Of a stretch of DNA of 64,000 bases, positions 55,963-64,000 are shown in pieces. The stretch spans positions 174,133 through 238,132 of the forward strand of contig NZ_JBMSDZ010000006.1 in assembly GCF_049445995.1 (NCBI RefSeq). The letters run 5' to 3'. The stretch is from Dyella_A sp049445995. GTDB taxonomy: Bacteria > Pseudomonadota > Gammaproteobacteria > Xanthomonadales > Rhodanobacteraceae. A program made the position numbers and the translations under genes. The notes under the pieces were generated by a model. That model was not told where the DNA came from, searched no databases, and worked only from the letters and a program-made list of their open reading frames with translations. Numbering within the stretch: position 1 is the first letter of the stretch; every line of letters starts with the position of its first letter.

Positions 55963-57588
55963 ATGGAACGACGTTCCATTACACGCGCCCTGCTCTGGTC
56001 GGGAGTGGCGGTGGCCCTGCTGCTTCCGGCGCTCGTGCTGCCGCCCGTGCCGATCGACGAGACGCGCTATCTGGCGGTGGCCTGGAACATGCATCTGCGG
56101 GGCGACTGGCTGGTGCCCTGGCTGGACGGCGCGCCTTATCCAGACAAGCCGCCGCTTTTGTTCTGGCTGGTCAACCTGGCATGGAACATCACGGGCGTGC
56201 ACGCCTGGTCCGCGCGCGCGCTGGAAGTGCTGCTGGGTCTGACGACCCTGCCTCTGCTGCGTCGCCTGGCCCTCGCGCTGGGCGCCGACGCGGCGGCCGC
56301 CGGCTTGGCGGTCTGGCTCTGGCTGGGCTGCCTGGGCTTCGCCGGATTCGCCGGCGCGCTGATGTTCGACATGCTGCTGTGCGCCTGCACCCTGCTGGCC
56401 TGGCTCGGCACGGCCTGGCTCGTGCGCGGCCGCACCGTTCCCGGCGTGGGTTTGCTCGGGCTGGGACTGGGGCTGGGCATCCTCGCCAAGGGGCCGGTCA
56501 GCCTGCTGGTCGGCGGCCTCCCGGCGTTGCTGGCGCCGTGGTGGGCGTCGGCATCGCGCGGCTCGCCCGGGCGGCACTATCTGGCAACGGTGGCGGCACT
56601 GGCCGGCGCGGCGCTTCTGGCGCTGGCCTGGGCGATCCCGGCGGCACGGCGCGGCGGGCCGGCCTACGCCGACGCCATCTTCCTCACGCAGACCGTCGGC
56701 CGCGTCGTCGAGAGCTTCGCGCACGACCGCGGGCCGGCCTGGTACCTGCCGATCGTGCCCTTGCTGCTGCTGCCCTGGACGGTCGGCCTGGCAGCCTGTC
56801 GGACTTTGCTCGGCCGGGCTGCGAATCCGCCTGGGCGAGGTAGTCGGCGCCCCGCGCCCGCCGACGGCAGGCTCGATCGCTTCGCGCTGGCCGCGAGCGT
56901 GCCGGCGTTCCTCGCCTTCTGCCTGATCAGTGGCAAGCAGCCACACTACCTGCTGCCGCTGCTGCCGGCGCTGGCGCCCGCCGCTGCGGTGAGGCTGACG
57001 GACGGACGTTGGCGGGTGGTCGGCTGGCGCGTGGGCTTGCTGCTGGTGGTGATCGCGCTGGCGTCCCTGCTGGCGCTGCTGCGGCTCTCGACGCAGGCGC
57101 CCGCATGGACCTATGCCTGTCTGGCCGGCGCCATCTTGCCTGGTGTGGTGCTGTTGATGCGCGGGGCGCAGCCGGTGGGCGTGCCCGAGGCCGCAGTGGC
57201 CATGCTGCTGGTGGTGGCGCTGGCCAAGCTGGCGCTGGTGCAGGGCCTGGGTCCGAGCTATTCGGTCGAGCGGGCGGCAACACGCATTGCCGCCGCGCAG
57301 CAGGCCGGCATCCCGCTGCTGCAGGCCGGCCGGCAGAACGGCCTGTACACCTTCGCCGGGCGCCTCACCGCGGCGATCCCCACGGCGGAGGACGCCGCGC
57401 AGGTCGCCGCCTGGGCCAGGGCGCATCCGGATGGCTGGGTGATCAGCAATTACCGGGATTTGGACTACCCGGCGCCGCCGCTCTATCGGCAGCCGTTCAT
57501 GGGACGCCATCTGACGATCTGGCGCGCCCGCGACATTGCCGGCCCGGCGCCGGTCGTGCGCAAGGCGCCATCGGCTCACCCAAGCTAG
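55963..57588 (+). CDS. ArnT-like glycosyltransferase with an in-frame repeat
   Basis: 541 residues with 10-12 membrane helices, GT39/GT83 type. The acidic first loop is VPIDETRYLAVAWNMHLRGD (D-E-x-R) and the second PYPDKPPLLFWLVNLAW. The periplasmic-side motif LISGKQPHYLLPLLPALAP is strongly ArnT-like. These enzymes move a sugar from a polyprenyl phosphate onto lipid A or protein. Bases 56794-56872 are a repeat element translated as ACRTLLGRAANPPGRGSRRP between two helices. The frame survives it, so the protein may still function. Confidence 0.85.
   Translation: MERRSITRALLWSGVAVALLLPALVLPPVPIDETRYLAVAWNMHLRGDWLVPWLDGAPYPDKPPLLFWLVNLAWNITGVHAWSARALEVLLGLTTLPLLRRLALALGADAAAAGLAVWLWLGCLGFAGFAGALMFDMLLCACTLLAWLGTAWLVRGRTVPGVGLLGLGLGLGILAKGPVSLLVGGLPALLAPWWASASRGSPGRHYLATVAALAGAALLALAWAIPAARRGGPAYADAIFLTQTVGRVVESFAHDRGPAWYLPIVPLLLLPWTVGLAACRTLLGRAANPPGRGSRRPAPADGRLDRFALAASVPAFLAFCLISGKQPHYLLPLLPALAPAAAVRLTDGRWRVVGWRVGLLLVVIALASLLALLRLSTQAPAWTYACLAGAILPGVVLLMRGAQPVGVPEAAVAMLLVVALAKLALVQGLGPSYSVERAATRIAAAQQAGIPLLQAGRQNGLYTFAGRLTAAIPTAEDAAQVAAWARAHPDGWVISNYRDLDYPAPPLYRQPFMGRHLTIWRARDIAGPAPVVRKAPSAHPS
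56794..56872. repeat. CCTGTCGG-type element inside the ArnT-like gene
   Basis: GCCTGTCGGACTTTGC and CGGCCGGGCTGCGAATCCG match the left 40 bp of 37642-37799. The right end CCGACGGCAGGC is an imperfect inverse of the left end. Confidence 0.7.
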
Positions 57589-57735
57589 CTGGCGATCATC
57601 GGCCTCGCCGGCGAGTGGACACCACGCGGTCTTGTGCCGCGAGGCGCGCGAGGCAGCTCGTCCACGGGCGTGGCGCGGCGCTGTTCGTTTTTCCCATGCG
57701 CAGCGCGCTTCGTTCGCGTGGTGGAAGCGAGGCGG

Positions 57736-58209
57736 TCAGCGCAGCGGCTTGGCCAGGCGCAGCAGGTCGACGTCGTAGCCGCTGGATGCGTAAAGCGCGC
57801 GTGCCCGCTCGTTGCCGGGAAACACCGCCAGCGTCATCAGCGCGCAGTGGTGTTCGCGTGCCCAGTCCTCTGCGTGCGCCAGCAGCGCGCGACCCACGCC
57901 CTGGCCTTCGTGGCCCGGCACCACCGCCAGGTCGGAGATGTGGCAGTTGGTGCGGCCGTTGAAGAAATCCTGGGTCTTCTGCAGATGCATGAAGCCCATC
58001 GGCACGCCGCCCTCGTCCTCGGCCACGAACAGGAAGCTGTTTGGCGGCTGGTCGTCCAGATGGCGCACCAGATCGGCACGAATGCCCTCGATGCACTCGT
58101 GGCGCTTGCGCCAGGGCGGCAGCGGAAAGTCGACGAAGCGGGGCACCAGGCCGAGGATGAAGTCGTCGTCGTCCTCGGCGAGGCGGATCAGGAAGGGGTG
58201 ATCGCTCAT
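57736..58209 (-). CDS. GNAT-family N-acetyltransferase
   Basis: 157 residues. The acetyl-CoA motif is VVPGHEGQGVGRALLAHAED (about 95-114), with NCHISDLAV before it and PGNERARALYASSGY after it, which is standard GNAT. The substrate is unknown. ATG 58209 begins MSDHPFLIRLAEDDDD. About 150 bp separate it from the glycosyltransferase gene on the other strand. Confidence 0.85.
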   Translation of the reverse strand: MSDHPFLIRLAEDDDDFILGLVPRFVDFPLPPWRKRHECIEGIRADLVRHLDDQPPNSFLFVAEDEGGVPMGFMHLQKTQDFFNGRTNCHISDLAVVPGHEGQGVGRALLAHAEDWAREHHCALMTLAVFPGNERARALYASSGYDVDLLRLAKPLR

Positions 58210-58316
58210 GAGCCTTGAGTCGTTGCGGAGCCGGCTCCAAGGTTTACACCGCGGGCCGGCGACGCGAAAGCCCCGCATCGCCGGGCGGCAGGCTTGCGCC
58301 ATGGAGACAGCCGCCT

Positions 58317-59279
58317 TTACAGCCGGTACTGCACGCCGGCCGACCACAGCCGGCCCGGCTCGATCTGGATGCCGTTGACGTGCTCGTGGACCGGCAGCTG
58401 CAGGAACACGAACGCGTCCAGCCGGCGACCCAGCTTCAGCCCGAGCCCCGGGCTGAGGTAGGCCAGCGTGGCGCCGCTGTTGGCGCGGTCGGCGAATGCG
58501 CCGCTCTCGCGCTGCTCGCCGTGCAGGTTGAGCTGCAGCTGCGGCGTGACGATGCCGGCATCGAGGTAGCGCAGGCCGACATTCACATTGAGCGAGTTGC
58601 CGGGGCGGAAGCCGTCGCGCGCATTCAGTGCCGCCTGCGCCATCGCCTGGACGAAGTAGCCCACCGACTCGCCGAAGTAGCCGAACTTGTACACGCCCAG
58701 CAGCGCGTCGGTGGTGCCGGTGCCGCGCTGCAGGCCGCGGTCGAGCAGCTCGCCCGCGGCGGTGCCGGCGCTGAAGGACTGCTTGAACGTGCCGGTGGCC
58801 AGCTTCACGCCGAACTGCAGGCCCAGGCTCGCGTCCGGGCGGAAGCCCTGATAGCGGACCAGCACGCGCACGTCGCCGAGGCCCCGTCCGTCCGACGACG
58901 ACAGCGTGGTTTCGCCTTCCGGCCACGTCTCGTGGTAACGGCTGAACCACGGCAGCTGCAACGACAGCCCCCAGGCGCGATTGAAGCTGTAGTCGATGCC
59001 CAGCAGGGTGTTGCGGTTGACCGTCTTGCGCTGCAGTTCTTCATCGCTGGGCAGGGCGATGCTGCCCACGGCGATGCGGTGTGATCCTTCGATCAGCCGC
59101 GACTGGTTGAAGTAGTCCTCGCGCAGGCTCAGGTGAAATCCGCGGGACGTGGCATAGCCCTGGCTCGCCCAGTCGGAATTGAGCGAGCAGCCGCAGGTGG
59201 AGCAGGCGCCGGCAAGGCCCGGCAGGATGGCCAGCGTCACGATGGCCGTGGAAACAAGGGTGCGGGACGGGCGAAGCAT
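58317..59279 (-). CDS. Outer-membrane beta-barrel protein of a copper locus
   Basis: 320 residues. A signal peptide ends in LAILPGLAGA and the mature start is CSTCGC, a likely metal-binding cluster. The rest is a series of amphipathic strands ending in an aromatic/Leu residue (SAGVQYRL), as in outer-membrane barrels annotated as transporters. Placed 78 bp after the copper-receptor gene on the same strand, so presumably cotranscribed. The role in copper handling is by context and the CxxCxC cluster. Confidence 0.7.
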   Translation of the reverse strand: MLRPSRTLVSTAIVTLAILPGLAGACSTCGCSLNSDWASQGYATSRGFHLSLREDYFNQSRLIEGSHRIAVGSIALPSDEELQRKTVNRNTLLGIDYSFNRAWGLSLQLPWFSRYHETWPEGETTLSSSDGRGLGDVRVLVRYQGFRPDASLGLQFGVKLATGTFKQSFSAGTAAGELLDRGLQRGTGTTDALLGVYKFGYFGESVGYFVQAMAQAALNARDGFRPGNSLNVNVGLRYLDAGIVTPQLQLNLHGEQRESGAFADRANSGATLAYLSPGLGLKLGRRLDAFVFLQLPVHEHVNGIQIEPGRLWSAGVQYRL

Positions 59280-59356
59280 GGCGATTCCTCGATGGATGCG
59301 GGCACGCTACGTCTTGCAGCGTGCCCGGGTCCTGATGTCGATCAGACCGATCTCGA

Positions 59357-61474
59357 TCAGAGATGGATGGCGAGCTTGAGCCAGCCTGTGCGGCCGGGTT
59401 CGTTCACGCGCACCGTGTTGACGTAGCCGGCCAGGCCCTGCGGCGCCGCGTTGAGGTGCTCGGCGTAGGTCCTGTCCAGCAGGTTGTCGATGCCTGCGCT
59501 CAGCGTGAGGTGCTGGCCGAGCCGGTAGCTGCCGTTGAGCGAGAGCACGCCGAAGCCGGCGCTGGGGCCGAGATCCTGGCCGACGATGTTGCCTTCGCCC
59601 ACCGCCACCCGGCGCTGCGCCGCCGCCAGTCGCCACAGTCCGCCGACCGACCAGTCATCGCGCGCGTAGGTGAGGCCGAAGCGCGCTTCCAGCGGCGGCA
59701 TCTGCGGCAGCGGCCGGTGCTCGGTGCGGTTCTCGCCCCAGGCGGTGCTGAGCGTGGCGTCGCCGCTCCAGTGCGCGTCGAAGGCGTAGTTCACGCCCGC
59801 TTCCCCGCCGGCGATGCGCGCGCGCACGTTGCTGGCGGTGCCGCTGCCCATTGCACTCATCGGGTAGTGCATCAGGATGAAGTCCCGCACCACACCGGCG
59901 TAGCCGGAGACCCAGGCTTTCAGGCGCGCATCGCGATACTGCACGCCGATATCGAGCTGGGTGGTTTTCTCCGGAGCGAGTCGGCGAAAGCCCGGCAGCG
60001 ACACGTCCACGTGCTGGCCGAACAGTTCCCAGTAGTCGGGGAAGCGCTCGACGTGGCCGAGGCCGGCATAGAAGGTGGTCGGCGACGCGGCGAAGTCACG
60101 CTCGTAGCGCACGAAACCGGCGGGCAGGGTGGAGGAGCGGTCGGCATCCACGGTGACTGCGGCCATGCCGCTCGTGCCGCCGGACATGCTGCCCATGCCC
60201 GCGCTGCGGGCCGCCGTCGACAGGTCGTAGCCGCGCGCCTGGGCACGGTCCAGCCGCGCGCCGGTGATCAGGCGCTGGCGCGGCGCGAGGGCCCAGCGCA
60301 GTTCGCCGAATGCGCCCAGATCCGCCATGCGTGCATCGCGATGGCGCGGCAGCTGGCGGTAGTCGTGCATGCTGCCCGGCGCTCCGCCGAGGCGTGCGGT
60401 GTGCACGTTGGCCGAGCCGTCCAGTCCCGCCACCAGTTCCAACTCGTCCCAGCGCCAGGTGCCGGCGATGCGACCACCGTTGGTGCGGCGAGCCACGTCG
60501 GAAGCCATCGCCATCGGCATCATGCTGGCCGGGTCAGGGTCGCGCAGCGTGTAGTTGTCCATCACGTGGTCGGCGTAGTTCGTGTACGCCTGCACTTCGA
60601 GCTCGTCCCAGTGCGTGGTGAGGTGCTGCTGGGTCCACTTCAGCGCCGCGCTTTCGCGCAGGAACTGGGAGCCGTCCATGCCGCTGAAGGCGTAGGCCGC
60701 CTGGCCGTTGCCCTTGCCGACGGAAAGCTCCAGCCGGCTGTCATCGGTGGGCGTCCAGCCCAGCGTGGTGTCCACGTTCCAGCGGTCGTAGCGCGAGTGC
60801 ACGCGGTGGCCGTCGCCGTCCTCGTAGTCCTGCGAGTGGGTGTGGTTGGCGCTCACGCCGAGATAGCCCGACGGCGCGCCGGCGCGCAGGTCCAGGTTCT
60901 GGTCGTTGCGGCCCCACGAGCCGCCGAGCACGCTGGCGTCGACGCGGTAGCCGGGCTCGGCATAGCGGCTGAAGCCGCGATCGAAGCGCACCACGCCGGC
61001 CGAATTGCCGGGGCCGTAGATCACCGTTTCCGGACCCTTGATCACGGTGACGCGGTCATAGAGTTCCGGCGCGATGTAGGCGGTCGGCGGGTCCATGCGC
61101 GAGGGGCAGCCGCCGCCGATCAGGCCGCCGTTAGTCTGGATGCCGAGTCGCGAGCCGCTCATGCCGCGCAGCACCGGATCGCCGTTGCTGCCGCCTTTGC
61201 GGATGGTGGAGAAGCCGGGGATGCTCTTGAGCAGGTCGGCGCCGTCGCTGGCCGGCACCGGCTGGCGCGGCGCCTTGGGGTCGGTGACGACGGTGAGTGG
61301 GCTGTCCTGCATCGGCGCGGTGACCACCACCGGGGCCATCTGTTGAGCAGGCACGGCATCGGCGGCGAGTGCCGGGCCGACGAGCGCAGTGGCGATCAGC
61401 GCGCCCAGCGGGCGCAGGCGATGAAGAGAGTGCAGACGCGCGGACGCGCGCCCGGCTAGCGATGCATGAGTCAT
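59357..61474 (-). CDS. TonB-dependent copper receptor (OprC/NosA type)
   Basis: 705 residues. A signal peptide (LGALIATALVGPALA) is followed by a TonB box region (MAPVVVTAP), a plug domain (DLLKSIPGFSTIRKGGSNGD) and a 22-strand barrel ending in an aromatic-rich tail. Copper-type features are the CPSRMDPPTAYIAPELYDRV stretch in the plug and Met-rich loops (PASMMPMAMASD; GMGSMSGGTSGMAAV). Members take up copper and feed cuproenzymes such as N2O reductase. The gene lies between a DUF2946 gene and an outer-membrane protein gene on the same strand. Confidence 0.92.
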   Translation of the reverse strand: MTHASLAGRASARLHSLHRLRPLGALIATALVGPALAADAVPAQQMAPVVVTAPMQDSPLTVVTDPKAPRQPVPASDGADLLKSIPGFSTIRKGGSNGDPVLRGMSGSRLGIQTNGGLIGGGCPSRMDPPTAYIAPELYDRVTVIKGPETVIYGPGNSAGVVRFDRGFSRYAEPGYRVDASVLGGSWGRNDQNLDLRAGAPSGYLGVSANHTHSQDYEDGDGHRVHSRYDRWNVDTTLGWTPTDDSRLELSVGKGNGQAAYAFSGMDGSQFLRESAALKWTQQHLTTHWDELEVQAYTNYADHVMDNYTLRDPDPASMMPMAMASDVARRTNGGRIAGTWRWDELELVAGLDGSANVHTARLGGAPGSMHDYRQLPRHRDARMADLGAFGELRWALAPRQRLITGARLDRAQARGYDLSTAARSAGMGSMSGGTSGMAAVTVDADRSSTLPAGFVRYERDFAASPTTFYAGLGHVERFPDYWELFGQHVDVSLPGFRRLAPEKTTQLDIGVQYRDARLKAWVSGYAGVVRDFILMHYPMSAMGSGTASNVRARIAGGEAGVNYAFDAHWSGDATLSTAWGENRTEHRPLPQMPPLEARFGLTYARDDWSVGGLWRLAAAQRRVAVGEGNIVGQDLGPSAGFGVLSLNGSYRLGQHLTLSAGIDNLLDRTYAEHLNAAPQGLAGYVNTVRVNEPGRTGWLKLAIHL

Positions 61475-61609
61475 GGAAATCCTGGAGTCGGCAGCGTGCG
61501 GATGCCGGGCGCAGGCCCGGTCCGCCGGACGGTCACGAGAGGGCTGGCGTGCTGTGCCCGCTGGCCCGCGCAGGCGGTCAGCGGCGATCAGTCGCCGGCG
61601 GTGCGTGGC

Positions 61610-61981
61610 TCAGACGTGCGCGACTGCCAGTGGTGGCCCGCGCGGCGCGGCGGCCAGCAGGACGATGCTGCTTCGCGCCGGCGGCTCGGGCATCGCCAGC
61701 CACAGGCCGGACAGCGACGGCCCGGCCGACAGGAGTGGCGGTGAATCGGGCAGGATCGAGTGGCCGGACAACAGCCCGCAGTAGCCGCACTTCTCCAGCA
61801 GGTGACCGGCCGGCGGCGACGGCGTGCCGTCATCGTGATGCGGACCGCACCAGCCGATGCTCACCAGCGCGTCCAGCGGGCCGGCCAGCGTCTGCGACAC
61901 CACGGGCGCCACGATCGTCAGCCACAGGGCGACGATGGCAAGCCAGGCGACGAAACGTCGTGGTGGGCGGCGAGACAACAA
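61610..61981 (-). CDS. DUF2946 family protein
   Basis: 123 residues. One membrane helix (FVAWLAIVALWLTIVAPVVS) is followed by the DUF2946 core with LLEKCGYCGLLSGHS (CxxC). The domain is repeatedly found next to copper receptors and may bind or carry copper. The start is probably TTG 61981, because AGGA lies eight bases upstream; an ATG at 62035 is the alternative. First gene of the copper operon. Confidence 0.75.
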   Translation of the reverse strand: MLSRRPPRRFVAWLAIVALWLTIVAPVVSQTLAGPLDALVSIGWCGPHHDDGTPSPPAGHLLEKCGYCGLLSGHSILPDSPPLLSAGPSLSGLWLAMPEPPARSSIVLLAAAPRGPPLAVAHV

Positions 61982-62223
61982 GGGGGAGTCCTGAGGGCAG
62001 TGCGTGCAGCGGGCGGCATCATCCCACGCCGCCATGCGCACCGCGCTGCGACACGGCGCCGCGAGTGGCGGCCTCCGGCGCGGCGCCGTCACTGACGGCG
62101 ATCACGTACAGCCGCCGTCGGCCCGCGCCGGCGTTCGCGTTCGCTCCGATGCGTTATCAAACCGCGTCGCCGCACGATGCGGCGATCGCCGCTTGCGGCG
62201 CCGTGATCCACAGGGAGTTACCC

Positions 62224-62391
62224 ATGTCGCAAAACCTGCTCTCGCTCACCCTCGCCGACGACACCCTCGCCAGCATCGACAGCGCGCTGGACAGTCTGGA
62301 AGCCGCCTTCGTCAACCTCATCGCGCTCTCCGCTCGCTTCGGCAGCCGCCGTCGCAGCACCACGCCGGCCCCCGCCACCCCCGAGGCGTAA
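62224..62391 (+). CDS. Small protein, possibly a truncated family member
   Basis: 55 residues with AGGGAG eight bases before the ATG. The start MSQNLLSLTLADDTLASIDS continues as LDSLEAAFVNLIALS and resembles the first 35-40 residues of a longer family of about 170-residue helical proteins, after which this copy turns Arg/Pro-rich and stops. It could be an N-terminal remnant. No function is claimed. Confidence 0.45.
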   Translation: MSQNLLSLTLADDTLASIDSALDSLEAAFVNLIALSARFGSRRRSTTPAPATPEA

Positions 62392-63263
62392 GCCACCCGC
62401 CCCGGCGCGTGCAACGCGCGCCGGGTTCTCCGCGGCAGCGTCCGCACGCCCTGCGCCAAAGCTGCCGCTTTTTTGATCAACCCCGCCGCTGCAACCGCGG
62501 CGGTCTCCGCCCCGGGCGCCGCGGCCCCGGCGCCAAGCCCGAGCACCGTCGCTCCCAGCCGCAAGCGCGGCACTCCGCGCGCTGGCCACGCCGCTTTTTG
62601 ACGCGGCGACTGGCGAAAAAAGCGCCAGCGTCGTCGCCTTGCAGGGCAATCGCTCCGCCAACAGCCTCAACAGTGCCGCCTGCGGCGGCGTCGCTGCGGT
62701 GATGGCCGGCACGCGGTGGCGATAAAAGTGGCGGCGGTGTCCCCGCCGACGGCAGGGACGTCGCCATAGCGGTGAAGTCCTAGTCCCGCGCGCCCGTATT
62801 CCCACGAGCGTGCTGGGGACAAGTGGGGCTGTCGGACATCCAGCGGATCGCGACGCGATTCAAAGTTGAGTTGGCCAGCATCGCTACCGCAATGAGCTTC
62901 GATAAAGGCGAATTGTCTGAGGCTGGTCGCAGGCAGAGTGCTCGCGATGGCGAGAGATACCTCATTTCTCGGGGCTGAGTCCAACGGCGATCTGCACTTC
63001 GTCAAGCATCTCGCAGGACATTCGCCTGATTCCGTGACCACCTCACCATGCCCGTGCCGGCTTACGGACGTCTATACGTCCGTGCCGCGCATAGTGCTTC
63101 GCTGTGGTGATTTCGCGGGGCGAAACGCCGCATGAGGGGGTCAACAAGGCGGCCCTTGCCGCCGGATGGCGCGTTTCGATGCCGGGTTTTCGCCGAGGGC
63201 GCAGGCGTTGCCCTCGCGAGGGGTCGCGCGATCGGAGGCTGGCGTTGTTCGAGCGGTGTGCGG
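62392..63263. other. Gap without a supported gene
   Basis: The first half (to about 62710) is an Ala/Pro-coding GC-rich stretch with frames open on several strands and no ribosome site or known domain. The second half (62720-63263) is more mixed in base composition, with no convincing frame; it probably includes the 3' end of the IS1380 element that starts at the right edge. I could not find its inverted repeat. Confidence 0.5.
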
Positions 63264-64000
63264 CTAGGCCGGGACGGCATCGATCGTGGGCGGCTCGGTG
63301 CGTGTCCAGTCTTCATACAACGCGCGCCATACGACCAGCGCCGGGCAGTGCTGGCCGAAGTTCAGCGCGATGCGACGCGCATGGACGGCCAGCTGCGCGG
63401 CCACGCGCATCATTTCCTGCATGACGGTTTTCAGTCGGCGCCGCTTGGCCGGGTGGCGCAGGGGCGTGGCTTTGTTCAGCAGGGCTTGCTGGCCGATCAG
63501 GCGCAGGATGTTGTAGGCCACGGCGGCGAGGCTCAGCACCAAGGTGTTGGTGTCGAACTTGCCGCTGGGCAGGCGCTCCAGATCGAGGTCGGTCTTGAAC
63601 TCGCTGTGGAACTGTTCGTGGGTGCCATGGGCTTCGTACAGCGCGATGATGGCGTCGGCCGACAGATCGAGCGTGGTTTCCCAGCCGTCGATGGTGACCT
63701 CCGGGAACAGCAGGGCCGTGCCATCGGCCTTGCGGGTGCGCTCGGTCAGGCGCAGCACGCGGCGCAAGGCGACCTTGCGGTCGTCCTCCAGCGTGATGAC
63801 GCGCCCGTCGGTCACCCAGGTGGTGGTGCGCTTGCCCTCGCGCGGCGTGTCCCATGCGGTGTCGGTGTCGGCACGTTTGGCGGCGGCGCAGCCTTCGACG
63901 TCGAAACGGCGCGGGTTCCACTTGCCGAGCACATCCATGCGACCGGCCCCGTGCGTCAGTGCGGTGCGGAACATCGACTCGCTGTCGAAACCGGAGTCCC
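63264..64000 (-). mobile_element. IS1380-family transposase (partial, cut by window edge)
   Basis: At least 245 codons, open through the right edge. Family markers are in place: the DDE-like block TWVTDGRVITLEDDRKV, then YEAHGTHEQFHSEFKTDLDL (the E of the catalytic triad with HEQFHSEFK) and LERLPSGKFDTNTLVLSLAA. The C-terminal LLNKATPLRHPAKRRRLKTV is also present. The terminal inverted repeat downstream of 63264 was not identified. It lies next to the copper locus. Confidence 0.92.

Noticed and set aside
62938..63135. 65-codon frame left of the IS1380 gene
   Set aside because: No ribosome site or family match, and composition is unlike the surrounding genes.

Overview
The window is high-GC chromosomal DNA from a gammaproteobacterium, most likely a Lysobacterales/Xanthomonadales member of the Rhodanobacteraceae type (Dyella, Rhodanobacter, Frateuria). 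This placement is an inference from gene content (short H-NS-like protein, DUF885 peptidase, SapC, giant membrane protein next to prmC), from the high GC, and from GTAG-headed REP palindromes. I could not run a database search. No tRNA, rRNA or CRISPR array was seen.

Region 1 (1-850): the tail of an unidentified gene, then a Fur-boxed hemP and a 166-bp hairpin element that appears to interrupt a small reading frame. Region 2 (890-19840) is the most unusual part. It holds a periplasmic adaptor, one ABC ATPase and four consecutive pairs of MacB/FtsX-type permeases (A1-B1 to A4-B4). These are followed by an exported DUF885 zinc peptidase, a sigma-54 response regulator of the NtrC type, a small exported protein and a NtrY/NtrB-like histidine kinase. 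A textbook -24/-12 sigma-54 promoter with an upstream 14-bp palindrome lies directly before the adaptor gene, so the locus looks like a self-contained, sigma-54-controlled export system whose permease pair has been amplified in tandem. The spacers between its genes are filled with GC-rich palindromic repeats, and two spacers are near-identical copies.

Region 3 (20006-27897): SPFH/NfeD membrane pair, ThrE-type exporter, H-NS-like regulator, proS, a DUF4124 protein, pssA, a HolD-like protein and rimI. Region 4 (28023-37472): valS (with a palindromic repeat translated in frame and a low-GC patch), a secreted GH16 glucanase, hemE, a WGR protein, a VTT membrane protein, a nucleobase deaminase, glnS and a DUF2007 protein. 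Region 5 (37471-43300): repeat elements, an ATP-grasp/SerC-like gene pair, apt, a tiny DUF3309 protein, and oxyR with its own operator, set between two decayed genes.

Region 6 (43409-57588): M1 aminopeptidase, a hydrolase remnant, a 1383-residue membrane protein overlapping prmC, dxs, an iron-permease-domain protein, an HNH endonuclease, SapC and an ArnT-like glycosyltransferase carrying another in-frame repeat. Region 7 (57736-64000): a GNAT acetyltransferase, a copper module (outer-membrane protein, TonB-dependent copper receptor, DUF2946 protein) and, at the right edge, a truncated IS1380-type transposase gene. Housekeeping genes (four tRNA-synthetase, haem, isoprenoid and phospholipid functions) alternate with accessory loci. 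The chromosome segment is rich in several different palindromic repeat families, some of which have entered coding sequence.
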